Shown here: piece by piece, positions 1 through 8,521 of the stretch
How positions within the stretch are numbered: position 1 is the stretch's first letter
Layout: every line of letters starts with the position of its first letter
NCBI GenBank assembly: GCA_027669525.1
Contig: JAQEDJ010000034.1
Coordinates: 1-26,132 of the forward strand
Length of the DNA: 26,132 nucleotides
Direction: 5' to 3'
Source: Coriobacteriaceae bacterium AM48-5
GTDB lineage: Bacteria > Actinomycetota > Coriobacteriia > Coriobacteriales > Coriobacteriaceae
Made by a program: the position numbers and the translations under genes
The notes under the pieces: generated by a model
The model's input: only the letters and a program-made list of their open reading frames with translations
Told to the model about the DNA's origin: nothing
Database searches by the model: none

Positions 1-1372
1 GTGGCGCCCCGAGCTCGCGCTCGAGGCCGCCGCGCGCGTGGATGCCGACCGTGCCGCAGGCAAGCCGCTGCCCCCGCTTGCGGGCGTGCCGCTGGCCATT
101 AAGGACAACATGAACCTTGTGGGCACGCGCACCACCTGCGCTTCCCGCATGCTCGGGGACTACCAGAGCGTCTATACCGCCACCTGCGTCCAGCGCATGC
201 TCGATGCCGGCTGCCTGCCATGGCAAGGCCAACATGGATGAGTTTGCCTTTGGCAGCTCCACCGAGAGCTCGGCGTTCCACCGCACCAACAACCCTTGGG
301 ATACCGAGCGCGTGCCCGGCGGCTCCTCGGGCGGTTCCGCTGCAGCTGTCGCCGCGGGCGAGGTCGCGCTCTCGCTGGGCTCGGACACCGGCGGCTCCAT
401 TCGCCAGCCCGCGTCGCTGTGCGGCGTGGTGGGCTTTAAGCCCACGTATGGTGCCGTGAGCCGTTACGGCGTGGTTGCCTTTGGCTCGTCGCTCGACCAG
501 GTTGGCCCCTTCGGCCGCACGGTCGAGGATGTCGCGCTGGCCATGAACGCGCTTACCGGCGCGGGCCACGATCCGTACGACTGCACGAGCCAGGATTGCG
601 CCGTCGACTTTACCGAGCATCTCAACGACAGCATCGAGGGCAAGCGCGTGGGCATCATTCCCGCGTTTATGGAGGCCGAGGGCCTGACGCCCGAGGTCAA
701 GGCTGCTGTTCAGCGCGCCGCCCAGGAGCTGCAGAACCAGGCGCCGAGCTGGTCGAGGTCGACCTGCCGCACCTGGACGCCGCCATCGCTGCCTACTACG
801 TCATCGGCCCGGCCGAGGCGTTCTCCAACCTGGCCCGCTTCGATGGCATTCGCTACGGTTATCAGGAGGAGGGTTGCGCCAACCTGTCCGACCAGAGCTC
901 GCTGTCGCGCGCCCACGGCTTTGGCGCCGAGGCCAAGCGCCGTCAGATGCTCGGCGCCTACCTGCTGAGCTCGGGCGTGTACGACAAGTATTACTACGCC
1001 GCGCAAAAGGCCCGCACGCTCATCACGCAGGACTACGACGCCGCGTATGCCAAGGTGGACACCATCCTCATGCCCGCTTCGCCGCGCACGGCCTTTAAGT
1101 TTGGCGAGATCAGCGACCCCACGCAGATGTACCTCTCCGACCTGTACACCATCTCGCTCAACATTTGCGGCAACGGCGGTATCTCGGTGCCGCTGGGCCT
1201 GGGCGAGGACACTCAGCTGCCCGTTTCTGCCCAGCTGGTGGGTCCGGCGTTTAAGGACCGTCAACTGCTCACGTTTGCCCGCGCCCTGGAGCGCGGCTTT
1301 GCCGATGCCGCCACGGGTGCGCCCGCGCTTTCCGTCGCGCCCGATTTTGCCGGGAAGGGAGGCGAGCTGTAA
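1..1372 (+). CDS. gatA: Asp-tRNA(Asn)/Glu-tRNA(Gln) amidotransferase subunit A, 5' partial, frame broken twice
   Basis: GatA is the amidase subunit of GatCAB. It frees ammonia from glutamine so that GatB can amidate Glu-tRNA(Gln) or Asp-tRNA(Asn) in the cytoplasm. The amidase-signature landmarks are visible: the catalytic Lys in AIKDN, the motif [10 protein letters not shown], and [10 protein letters not shown] with the nucleophilic Ser. The 5' end lies outside the window; reading begins in frame 2 from base 2. At 218-223 the sequence CCATGG stands where CCCATGGG would give the family motif [11 protein letters not shown], so one C and one G appear lost. At 740-741 a GG stands where GGG would restore QNQGAELVEV. 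With three bases restored the protein is continuous to the stop at 1370-1372. The stop TAA overlaps the gatB ATG (TAATG), implying translational coupling. An essential gene is unlikely to be truly broken, so sequence error is the likely cause. Confidence 0.95.
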
Positions 1373-3048
1373 TGAAGGAGCTTTCCGAGGTCCTGCAGGA
1401 TTGGGAGGCCGTGATCGGCCTGGAGATCCATACCGAGCTCACCGCACTCGATACCAAGATGTTCTGCAACTGCAAGCTCAGCCACGATGACGAGCCCAAC
1501 GCCAACGTGTGCCCGGTGTGCCTGGGCCTGCCCGGCGCCCTGCCGGTGCCCAACAAGCGCGCCATCGAGAGCATCGTCAAGGCCGGTCTCGCCACCAACT
1601 GCGAGATCCAGCGCCACTCGATGTTCTACCGCAAGCACTACTTCTATCCCGATATGGCCAAGAACTTTCAGACCACGCAGGGTCCGGTCGCCTTTGCCAT
1701 GTACGGCCATCTCGATCTGGATGTGACCGGTCGCGGTGCCGCCGAGCGCCCCGACTGCGCGTTTGGCGAGGCCGAGGCTCAGAGCCTGGCGAGCGCCTCG
1801 GCCAACGCCGAGGGCCTGTCTACGTCCATGTCCTCCACGATGCGCGAGGGCAATCAGCGCGCCGGCCATCTGGCCAGCTACGACGCGTCCAACCTGCAGA
1901 TGCCCGAGCGTCGCGAGGACGGTTCCTACACGGTGCCCATCCGCATCCTGCGCATCCACATGGAGGAGGACGCCGCCAAGATGGTGCACGTGGGCGGTGC
2001 CGAGGGCCGCATTACCGCGGCGGCCGAGTCGCTCGTCGACTACAACCGCTGCGGCACGCCTTTGATTGAGCTCGTGACTGAGCCCGACTTGCGTACGCCC
2101 GAGGAGGCTCGCCTGTTTATGGAAAAGCTCCGTCGCATCTTTGTGACGCTGGGCATTTCGGACTGCTCCATGGAGAAGGGCTCCATGCGCTGCGACGGCA
2201 ACGTCTCGCTGCGTCGCCGCGGCGAGACCAAGCTGGGCACCAAGACCGAGCTCAAGAACCTCAACTCGTTTAAGAGCCTGCACGACGGCCTTGCCTACGA
2301 GATTTGCCGTCAGGCCGAGGTGCTCGAGGAGGGCGGCATCATCTATCAGGAGACCCGCCACTGGGAGCCCAGCCGTAAGCGCACCGTGGTTATGCGTGTG
2401 AAGGAGACGGCCGACGACTATCGCCTGTTCCCCGATCCCGATCTGGCGCCGTTCGATCTGGACGACGAGTTCATCGACCGCTGCCGTGGCGAGATTCCCG
2501 AGCTGCCCGATGCCAAGCGCGCCCGTTTTGAGACCGACTTTGGTATTAAGGCGGCCGATGCCGAGCAGATCGCGGGCGACCCCGAGTTTGCCGAGTTCTT
2601 TGAGGCTGCCGCTGCCGGTATGGCTGGCAAGGAGGCCCAGACGGTCGCAAACCTGCTGGTCAACGAGATGATCGCCTACCTTAAGAGCGCAGGCGTGTCG
2701 CTCGCCGAGTCCGGCATCGTGCCGGCTCAGGTGGCGGCACTCGCCAAGCTGCTGGCGACCGATGCCATCAGCTCCAACCAGGCGCACGAGGTCTTTGAGG
2801 CCATGGCCCAGACCGGCGACGACCCCAACAAGATCGTCGACGAGCGCGGCATGCGTCAGGTGAGCGACGCCGGCGCGCTGCAGCCTATCGTGGATGAGGT
2901 GCTGGCAAACTGTGCCGAGCAGGCGCAGCAGTACCGTGACGGCAACCAGAAGGTCATCGGCTTTTTGGTGGGCCAGTGCATGAAGGCGAGCCGCGGCAAG
3001 GGCAACCCGAAGCTCTTCAACGAGTTGCTGAGAAAGGCGCTCTCGTAA
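1372..3048 (+). CDS. gatB: Asp-tRNA(Asn)/Glu-tRNA(Gln) amidotransferase subunit B
   Basis: GatB binds the mischarged tRNA and carries out the kinase and transamidation steps of GatCAB. The N-terminus shows IGLEIHTEL, and the zinc-binding cysteines are at about residues 32, 34, 47 and 50 (CNC then CPVC). Residues about 194-203 carry RIHMEEDAAK, the conserved catalytic-domain segment. The C-terminal half has the helical and YqeY-like tRNA-binding region ending near NPKLFNELLRKAL. The protein is 558 residues, longer than the usual 475-500. The excess is largely a Ser/Ala/Glu-rich stretch at about residues 121-185, between the conserved DLDVTG and RILRIHMEED segments. The frame is intact. The ATG overlaps the gatA stop and the pair is cotranscribed. 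A nested palindromic element starts five bases after the stop. Confidence 0.96.
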   Translation: MKELSEVLQDWEAVIGLEIHTELTALDTKMFCNCKLSHDDEPNANVCPVCLGLPGALPVPNKRAIESIVKAGLATNCEIQRHSMFYRKHYFYPDMAKNFQTTQGPVAFAMYGHLDLDVTGRGAAERPDCAFGEAEAQSLASASANAEGLSTSMSSTMREGNQRAGHLASYDASNLQMPERREDGSYTVPIRILRIHMEEDAAKMVHVGGAEGRITAAAESLVDYNRCGTPLIELVTEPDLRTPEEARLFMEKLRRIFVTLGISDCSMEKGSMRCDGNVSLRRRGETKLGTKTELKNLNSFKSLHDGLAYEICRQAEVLEEGGIIYQETRHWEPSRKRTVVMRVKETADDYRLFPDPDLAPFDLDDEFIDRCRGEIPELPDAKRARFETDFGIKAADAEQIAGDPEFAEFFEAAAAGMAGKEAQTVANLLVNEMIAYLKSAGVSLAESGIVPAQVAALAKLLATDAISSNQAHEVFEAMAQTGDDPNKIVDERGMRQVSDAGALQPIVDEVLANCAEQAQQYRDGNQKVIGFLVGQCMKASRGKGNPKLFNELLRKALS

Positions 3049-3052
3049 ACGG

Positions 3053-3191
3053 GAACCCGGGAGCCCCGGCAGGCGGGTGCTTCCTCAAAATTTCAAACAG
3101 TCCTGCGCAAGACGAAGGCCACATTAAGTGGCCTTCTTTGCGTGCGGAACTCATTTTGAGCAAGCACCCGCCTGCCGGGGCTCCCGGGTTC
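3053..3191 (+). repeat. Nested palindromic intergenic element, copy 1
   Basis: Outer arms at 3053-3082 and 3162-3191 are perfect 30-base inverted repeats. They continue inward after one mismatch as CTCAAAA (3084-3090) and TTTTGAG (3154-3160). The centre has a 23-base hairpin at 3114-3136 with a 9-bp stem and ATTAA loop, flanked by the blocks ACAGTCCTG and CGTGCGGAACTC. Those blocks, with the same spacing, recur on the minus strand in the element at 20553-20694. The element begins five bases after the gatB stop, so it would be transcribed as gatB 3' UTR. It could act as an RNA processing or termination structure, or be a non-autonomous mobile palindrome. No coding potential is visible. Confidence 0.85.
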
Positions 3192-3240
3192 TGCAACGAC
3201 TCGGCCGTTCGGGTCAGGCGGGCTGAATGAAATTGAGTGA

Positions 3241-3269
3241 ATGGGCGCGCCGTTGGCGCGCCCATTTTT
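3241..3269 (+). terminator. Intrinsic terminator downstream of gatB
   Basis: A perfect 11-bp stem (ATGGGCGCGCC paired with GGCGCGCCCAT, loop GTT) is followed by a T run. It reads on the + strand and lies about 190 bases after the gatB stop, beyond the palindromic element. It would end the gatAB transcript before the convergent AraC-type gene. Confidence 0.85.
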
Positions 3270-3272
3270 GTA

Positions 3273-3305
3273 AATGTGACAAAGGGACAGTCCCTTTGTC
3301 ACATT
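3273..3305. repeat. TGTGACAAAGGGAC palindrome, copy 1
   Basis: A perfect 33-base palindrome with a single central A: arm AATGTGACAAAGGGAC and its complement. A near-identical copy lies at 8049-8083. A partial third arm (GGGCTGTCCCTTTG) follows at 3322-3335, and between them is TTGCGTGTGGAACTCAT, matching 16 of 17 bases of element copy 1 at 3139-3155. This resembles REP-type intergenic palindromes in form. It sits between the 3' ends of convergent genes, so a bidirectional termination role is possible. Confidence 0.8.
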
Positions 3306-3343
3306 GCGTGTGGAACTCATGGGGCTGTCCCTTTGCCGTCTTT

Positions 3344-4342
3344 TTATTGATGTTGGGAGCGCCAAGCGGTGGGGGTGGTGCCGGTGTGTTGCTTGAAGGC
3401 TTGGGCGAAGGCGGCCTGCTGAGGGTAGCCTAGACGCTCTGCCACCTGCGCTATCGAAAGTGAGCTGTCGGCCAAAAGGTCCTGTGCTCGTTCCATACGG
3501 CGTCTGCGAATGTAGGCGCCCAGGGACTCGCCAGTTTGGGCCTTAAAGGTGGCGCATAGCTTGGAGCGGCTTGTGTAGAGCCCCTCGGCCACCTCGTTGA
3601 TACCCACACGCCTGCCTTTGTCGAGCGTGCGCTCAATCATCGCCGTTGCTTCTTCGGCAATGGTTATGCTGACGCGTGTGTCTGCCGCCTGCCGCGCCTG
3701 CTTGTGGGCCGCGCGCGAACAGGCGAGCTCCGCGACCATAGCCTCTACAATGCCCCGCATATAGACATGCCCGCCTACGGCGCGAGCGCGGTCCTCGTTG
3801 ATTCGGCGTAGTGTGTGGCAGATGGCAGACGCTGCCTCCTCGTGCCATGACTCGGCAAACGCCTCAAAGACCCCCGCGAACTCGGCAGGATAGCAATGCT
3901 CCAGCTCGTCAAAATACCCGGGCAAAAAGAGCACCGAGCGTGAGTGATAGAGTTGCCCTGCAAACAGCGGGCTTAGCTCCTCGCCGCAGCTATCTTGGAT
4001 AAAGCTGCAGACTGCGCTGTTCGGCCACGGTCCATGCAGGGGTTTAAGGTTCGCAGGCGTTATGCCGGCTTCGGGCATACACATGAGCGTGGGCGCGCTG
4101 ACCTCGCTCACGCACGCGTACGGTTCGGGCGTGTATTCGGCTAGGTGCATGTTGTGCATCGGGGTAATGAAATGCTCCATGACGATGCAGGTGGGGGAGA
4201 GGGGCATGATCCATGCGCGTCCGTGCGCCCGATCGTTTGCCACCTCACCGGTAAAGACGGCGCCCTTGCCGGAGAACTCCAAGCCAAACTGCTCAAACTG
4301 CGGTGCGTAGAGCTCGGTTATATCGGTTGTCGCCCGCCGCAT
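3344..4342 (-). CDS. AraC-family transcriptional regulator
   Basis: The C-terminal 100 or so residues form a double helix-turn-helix of AraC type: INEVAEGLYTSRSKLCATF, then LSIAQVAERLGYPQQAAFAQAF and GTTPTAWR. The N-terminal two thirds are a less conserved sensor region I cannot assign to a ligand. The start at 4342 is chosen because AAGGGGA lies 11 bases upstream; an ATG at 4363 and a TTG at 4390 are in frame and possible. The gene is divergent from two ABC transporter genes starting 4463. By analogy with YbtA next to ybtPQ, it probably controls them. The effector is unknown. Confidence 0.9.
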   Translation of the reverse strand: MRRATTDITELYAPQFEQFGLEFSGKGAVFTGEVANDRAHGRAWIMPLSPTCIVMEHFITPMHNMHLAEYTPEPYACVSEVSAPTLMCMPEAGITPANLKPLHGPWPNSAVCSFIQDSCGEELSPLFAGQLYHSRSVLFLPGYFDELEHCYPAEFAGVFEAFAESWHEEAASAICHTLRRINEDRARAVGGHVYMRGIVEAMVAELACSRAAHKQARQAADTRVSITIAEEATAMIERTLDKGRRVGINEVAEGLYTSRSKLCATFKAQTGESLGAYIRRRRMERAQDLLADSSLSIAQVAERLGYPQQAAFAQAFKQHTGTTPTAWRSQHQ

Positions 4343-4390
4343 TTTCAAAAGCGTCCCCTTCATTTGCGAAAACGTCCACGCCTGGCCCAA

Positions 4391-4462
4391 TTGTGTGCCT
4401 TGGCTAACACACCCATGATAAGTTTCTTGCGGTTAACTCTCAAGCCGTTAGAAAGGAATCTC
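4391..4462 (+). promoter_or_regulatory. Divergent regulatory region between the AraC gene and the ABC operon
   Basis: The short gap holds a possible + strand promoter TTGTGT (4391-4396), 17-base spacer, CATGAT (4414-4419). Inside it is an inverted repeat GTGTG (4393-4397) and CACAC (4408-4412), a candidate regulator site overlapping the promoter. A Shine-Dalgarno AGAAAGGA precedes the ATG at 4463. The hexamers are imperfect, so the promoter call is tentative. Confidence 0.35.
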
Positions 4463-6285
4463 ATGGCAAAGGGATCAAAAAAGGAAGGTGGCGGCATCGG
4501 CGAGCTGCTTGCATATGCCGGTGAACGTAAATTCCTAACGTATTTGGGCATGGCCCTCTCGGCGCTCTCGCAGCTGCTGAGCTTTGGCCCGTACGTGTGC
4601 ATCTGGCTTGTTGCGCGAGATCTTATCGCCGTGGCACCTAACTGGAGCGAAGCCTGCGGCATCGCGACGTATGGCTGGTGGGCCGTGGGGTTTGCGCTGG
4701 CAAGCATCGTGGTCTATTTCGTGGGGCTCATGTGCACGCACCTGTCTGCGTTTCGCTGCGCGTCCAATATTCGCAAGACTACGAGCGAGCACCTGCTTAA
4801 GCTGCCGCTTGGCTACTTTGACACACACGCCACCGGTGAGCTGCGCCGTATCGTAGACGGATGCGCCGCCTCCACCGAGACCCTGCTCGCGCACATGCTA
4901 CCCGATATCGCCGGCGCCACCGCCATGGTCGCAGGTCTGCTCGTGCTGCTTTTCGCCCTCGATTGGCGCTTGGGCGCGGCATGCCTTATCTCGGTCGCCG
5001 TTTCGCTTGGCGCCATGGCCACCATGATGAGAGGCAAGGGCGCCGAGTTCATGAAGGCCTACATGGGCGCGCTGGTCAAGATGAACAAGACCGGTACCGA
5101 ATACGTACGCGGCATCCCCGTGGTCAAGGTGTTCCAGCAGACGGTCTACTCCTTTAAGGCGTTCCACGACGCGATCGCCGAATACGCCGACATGGCGCAA
5201 AACTATGCGGGCACGTTCTGCCGAGGCCCGCAGGTGCTCAACCTTACCGCGCTCAATGGTCTTGTGACATTCCTGTTGCCCGTGGCGTTGCTGTTGGCTC
5301 CGGGCGAGACGGACTTCGCGCATTTTATGGCCAACTTCACGTTTTACGCGATATTTTCGGCCGTGGTACCGACGGCCATGACCAAGCTCATGTTTGTGGG
5401 CGAGGCCTCTCAGATGAGTGCCGATTCGCTGGCGCGCATCCGAAGCGTTATGGATTCCAAGCAGCTCTCCGTGCCTGCCCAGCCCAAGCACCCTGCTGGC
5501 AGCGATGTGCGCTTTGAGGACGTGAGCTTTACCTACGAGGGTGCCGAAGCGCCTGCCGTCGATCATGTGAGCTTTAGCGTTCCCGCAGGCAGCACCCTTG
5601 CGCTGGTGGGCCCCTCGGGCGGCGGCAAGTCGACCTGCGCAAGCCTGATCCCGCGTTTTTGGGATGTTTGTTCGGGTCGCGTGCTTGTGGGCGGCGTGGA
5701 CGTTCGCGACATGGACCCGCACGAGCTTATGGACCAGGTCGCCTTCGTGTTCCAGACCAACCAGCTGTTCCGGCAAACACTTGCCGATAACGTGCGTGCC
5801 TCCAAGCCCACGGCCACTGACGACGAAGTGCGTGCGGCCCTCTCCGCAGCTCAGTGCGACGACATTGTGGCCAAGCTCCCGCAGGTATTAACACCATGCT
5901 CGGTGCTGGAGGGGCATATCTTTCGGGCGGCGAGGTGCAGCGCGTAGCACTCGCCCGCGCGATCCTTAAAGACGCGCCTATCGTGGTGCTCGATGAGGCC
6001 ACGGCGTTTGCCGACCCCGAGAACGAGGCGCTCATCCAGCGCGCCTTTAGCAAGCTGGCGGCGGGTCGCACGGTCATTATGATCGCGCACCGACTCTCGA
6101 CTGTGGTGGGCGCAGACCAAATCGTGGTGCTCAACCAAGGTAGCGTGCAGGAGACTGGCACCCATGCCGAGCTGCTGTCCCAAAACGGTCTATACGCCAA
6201 GATGTGGGCCGAATACGAACAGGCCGCGAGCTGGAAGATCACTGCTGCCGCGGATGCCGCCGTCACGAAGGGAGGCGAGGCCTAA
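4463..6285 (+). CDS. ABC transporter, fused permease and ATPase, first of pair; frame broken once
   Basis: This is a half-transporter of the exporter fold. An N-terminal six-helix membrane domain spans about residues 25-320. An ATPase domain follows with Walker A GPSGGGKST near residue 383, signature LSGGEVQR near 486, Walker B IVVLDEAT, and H-loop IAHRLST. The segment after Walker B reads DEATAFADPENE, typical of the IrtA/YbtP-like members rather than the common ASLD form. At 5884-5885 GG stands where GGG would restore KLPQGINTMLGAGG; with it the protein is 607 residues. Start ATG 4463 has AAAGGA upstream. The stop TAA is immediately followed by the second ABC gene. The two probably form a heterodimer. 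Siderophore or metal-complex import is inferred from AraC context and family resemblance; drug export remains possible. Confidence 0.93.
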
Positions 6286-8043
6286 ATGTTCACCTCATTC
6301 CAAAAGAAGTATTTCCTATCCGATAAAGGCGTCGCCGGCGTAAAACGCGGCATTTTCTGGACCGCGCTCACCAATCTCATTACCATGGCCGGCATGGGCT
6401 TATTGTTCCTGGTCATGGCCGGTTTTGTCGAACATCTCGCCACCGGTGCCGACCTGCCGGATGCCCTGCCGATTGTGGGCGGCCTCCTGGTCTTTTTCGT
6501 GTTGCTCTTTGCCTCTAACTGGCAGCAGTATTACTACACCTACTGCATCTTTTACGAGGAGTGCGGCAAGCAGCGTATGGAGATTGCCGAGCGCTTGCGC
6601 AAGCTGCCGCTGTCGTTTTTTGGCCGTCGTGATCTGGCCGATTTAACCGAGACCATCATGGGCGACGTCCAGGCCATGGAGCACGCCTACAGCCACGTGC
6701 TGGGAGAGCTTTGGGGTGCCATCATCGCAAGCGCCATTGTGTTCGTGGCGTCGCTGTTCTTTTGCTGGCAGCTGGCGATCGCGGCGTTTTGGAGCGTGCC
6801 CGTGGCCTTTGCCGTGCTGTATCTGACACGCGGCCCCATGACCCCGGTGTTCGACCATGTGCGCGCCGAGAAGGTCAAGGTTACCGAGGCGATCCAGGAG
6901 ACGCTCGACTGCGTGCGCGAGATCCGCGCCACCAACCAGGAGGCTCATTATCTTGAGGGGCTCAACGCCGTGATCGATGCCGAGGAGCGCGAGACCACCA
7001 AAGGCGAGCTCGCCAATGGGCTTTTGGTCAACTCCGCCTTTGCCATCCTGCGCCTGGGGATTGCCACCACGTTGGTCACGGGCGCTGCGATGGTCGCCTC
7101 CGGCCAGGTCGACTTTTTGGTGATGTTTGCCTTCCTGCTCATGGTGAGCCGCATCTATGCGCCCTTTGATCAGGCGCTGATGCTGATGTCCGAGCTGTTT
7201 GCCGCCGAGTCGTCGGCCAAGCGCATGCGTTCCATCATGGAAGAGCCCGTGGCGCGGGGCAGCGAGCAGTTTGAGCCCGTGGGCCACGATGTGGTGTTCG
7301 ATCACGTGGCATTTGGCTATGGTGCGGGCGAGGACGGCCGCGCCGGCGAGAAAGTTCTTACCGACGTGAGCTTTACCGCCAAGGAAGGCGAAGTTACGGC
7401 ACTGGTCGGTCCTTCGGGTTCCGGCAAGTCTACGGTGAGCCGCCTGGCTGCGTGCTTTTGGGACGCCACCGCGGGCACGGTCACCGTGGGTGGCGTGGAT
7501 GTTGCGAGCGTGGATCCCGAGGTGCTGCTGCGCGACTACGCCATTGTGTTCCAAGACGTGCTGCTCTTTGACGACACGGTGATGGGAAACATCCGCCTCG
7601 GGCGTCGTGGCGCCACCGATGAGCAAGTGCTTGCGGCTGCGCGTGCCGCCAACTGCGACGAGTTTGTGAGCCGCATGCCGCAGGGCTACAACACCATGAT
7701 CGGCGAGAACGGCTCCAAGCTGTCCGGCGGTGAGCGCCAGCGCATCTCTATCGCCCGTGCGCTGCTCAAAGACGCGCCTATCGTGCTGTTGGACGAGGCG
7801 ACGGCGAGCTTGGATGTGGAGAACGAGACCGTGGTTCAGCAGGCGCTCTCCCGTCTGCTTGCAGGTAAGACGGTTATCGTTATTGCCCACCGTATGCGTA
7901 CGGTGGAAAATGCCGACAAAATCGTTGTACTCAAGGATGGTGTGGTTGCCGAGCAGGGCACTCCGGCGCAGCTCAAGGCGGCAGGTGGAGAATTCGCCCG
8001 CATGGTCGCACTGCAAAAGGAGGCGGCGGCCTGGCAGCTGTAG
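6286..8043 (+). CDS. ABC transporter, fused permease and ATPase, second of pair
   Basis: An intact 585-residue half-transporter. Its N-terminal membrane domain is followed by an ATPase domain with Walker A GPSGSGKST near residue 375, Q-loop in IVFQDVLLFDD, signature LSGGERQR near 479, Walker B IVLLDEATASLD and H-loop IAHRM. It begins directly after the stop of the preceding ABC gene with no gap, so the subunits are made in equal amounts and likely dimerise. The YbtPQ/IrtAB arrangement (two such genes with an AraC regulator) is known for iron-siderophore uptake in other bacteria. Nothing in the sequence fixes the substrate here. Confidence 0.94.
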   Translation: MFTSFQKKYFLSDKGVAGVKRGIFWTALTNLITMAGMGLLFLVMAGFVEHLATGADLPDALPIVGGLLVFFVLLFASNWQQYYYTYCIFYEECGKQRMEIAERLRKLPLSFFGRRDLADLTETIMGDVQAMEHAYSHVLGELWGAIIASAIVFVASLFFCWQLAIAAFWSVPVAFAVLYLTRGPMTPVFDHVRAEKVKVTEAIQETLDCVREIRATNQEAHYLEGLNAVIDAEERETTKGELANGLLVNSAFAILRLGIATTLVTGAAMVASGQVDFLVMFAFLLMVSRIYAPFDQALMLMSELFAAESSAKRMRSIMEEPVARGSEQFEPVGHDVVFDHVAFGYGAGEDGRAGEKVLTDVSFTAKEGEVTALVGPSGSGKSTVSRLAACFWDATAGTVTVGGVDVASVDPEVLLRDYAIVFQDVLLFDDTVMGNIRLGRRGATDEQVLAAARAANCDEFVSRMPQGYNTMIGENGSKLSGGERQRISIARALLKDAPIVLLDEATASLDVENETVVQQALSRLLAGKTVIVIAHRMRTVENADKIVVLKDGVVAEQGTPAQLKAAGGEFARMVALQKEAAAWQL

Positions 8044-8048
8044 GAACG

Positions 8049-8083
8049 GAATGTGACAAAGGGATAGTCCCTTTGTCACATTC
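8049..8083. repeat. TGTGACAAAGGGA palindrome, copy 2
   Basis: A 35-base palindrome with 16-base arms (GAATGTGACAAAGGGA and complement) and central TAG. It differs from copy 1 at 3273-3305 by one internal base plus an extra base pair at the ends. It starts six bases after the second ABC gene, so in RNA it forms a long hairpin at the end of that operon. No T run follows, so it is not a standard intrinsic terminator. Confidence 0.8.
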
Positions 8084-8098
8084 AGGGCTTATTTGCGT

Positions 8099-8137
8099 TT
8101 GACTGTGTGCTAGCGGGTCTATATAGTAGTGCTAGCA
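8099..8137 (+). promoter_or_regulatory. Promoter and operator of the toxin-antitoxin operon
   Basis: TTGACT (8099-8104), a 17-base spacer and TATAGT (8122-8127) make a near-consensus sigma-70-type promoter with a start expected near 8134. An inverted repeat TGCTAGC (8108-8114) and GCTAGCA (8131-8137) brackets the -10 box. This placement suits autorepression by an RHH antitoxin, alone or with its toxin. Confidence 0.75.
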
Positions 8138-8158
8138 GTGATAGCAGACGGGAGGAGC

Positions 8159-8521
8159 GTGATCGATACGAGCGTTGCTGGCAGCATGGTGCAGGTAAAT
8201 GTCCGTGTGGATCGCTCGGTTAAAGAGCGCGCCGAGGAGGCGCTGCGGCTTTCGGGCGCAACGCTGCCCGAACTTATCAAGAAGGTCGTGGCAAAGGTTG
8301 CACAGGGCGGCAGCTCGTGCGAGGAAATCCTTGGGGCTGTTAACGAGCGGCAGCGGGGCGTCATGCCAGATGCTCCGTTTGCCGCATCCTGGGCGGCGGC
8401 GGATCAGCTTTACGCGGACCTGGGCATCGCTACGTCGCCCGTATCTGACGATCGCGATTGGGACACAATCTATTCCGAAGCCATGGACGAGCGCTATCGC
8501 CAAAAGGGGATGATCCCGTGA
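8159..8521 (+). CDS. RelB/DinJ-like ribbon-helix-helix antitoxin
   Basis: The segment MVQVNVRVDRSVKERAEEAL is typical of RelB/DinJ antitoxins: a beta strand for DNA contact, then a helix, followed by LSGATLPELIKKVV. The C-terminal part, with acidic and aromatic residues (DDRDWDTIYSEAMDERY), would wrap the toxin. The start is uncertain. GTG 8159 follows GGGAGGAG very closely, while ATG 8186 gives the usual family N-terminus but lacks a nearby ribosome site. Starts upstream of about 8134 are excluded by the promoter. The stop overlaps the toxin start in GTGA. The pairing of an RHH antitoxin with a PIN toxin is VapBC-like in logic, though this antitoxin looks more like RelB. Confidence 0.8.
   Translation: MIDTSVAGSMVQVNVRVDRSVKERAEEALRLSGATLPELIKKVVAKVAQGGSSCEEILGAVNERQRGVMPDAPFAASWAAADQLYADLGIATSPVSDDRDWDTIYSEAMDERYRQKGMIP

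Noticed and set aside
218..741. True pseudogenisation of gatA and other frame-broken genes
   Set aside because: Essential genes cannot all be inactive. Losses only, in short G/C runs and with full conservation either side, fit sequence error better.
1261..2787. A 508-codon open frame on the minus strand across gatB
   Set aside because: It mirrors the gatB codons, has no ribosome site or recognisable domain, and GatB is certain. High-GC genes often leave long open frames on the other strand.
6643..8079. A 478-codon minus-strand frame across the second ABC gene
   Set aside because: Shadow of a certain ABC gene; His/Gly/Arg-rich composition typical of antisense translation.
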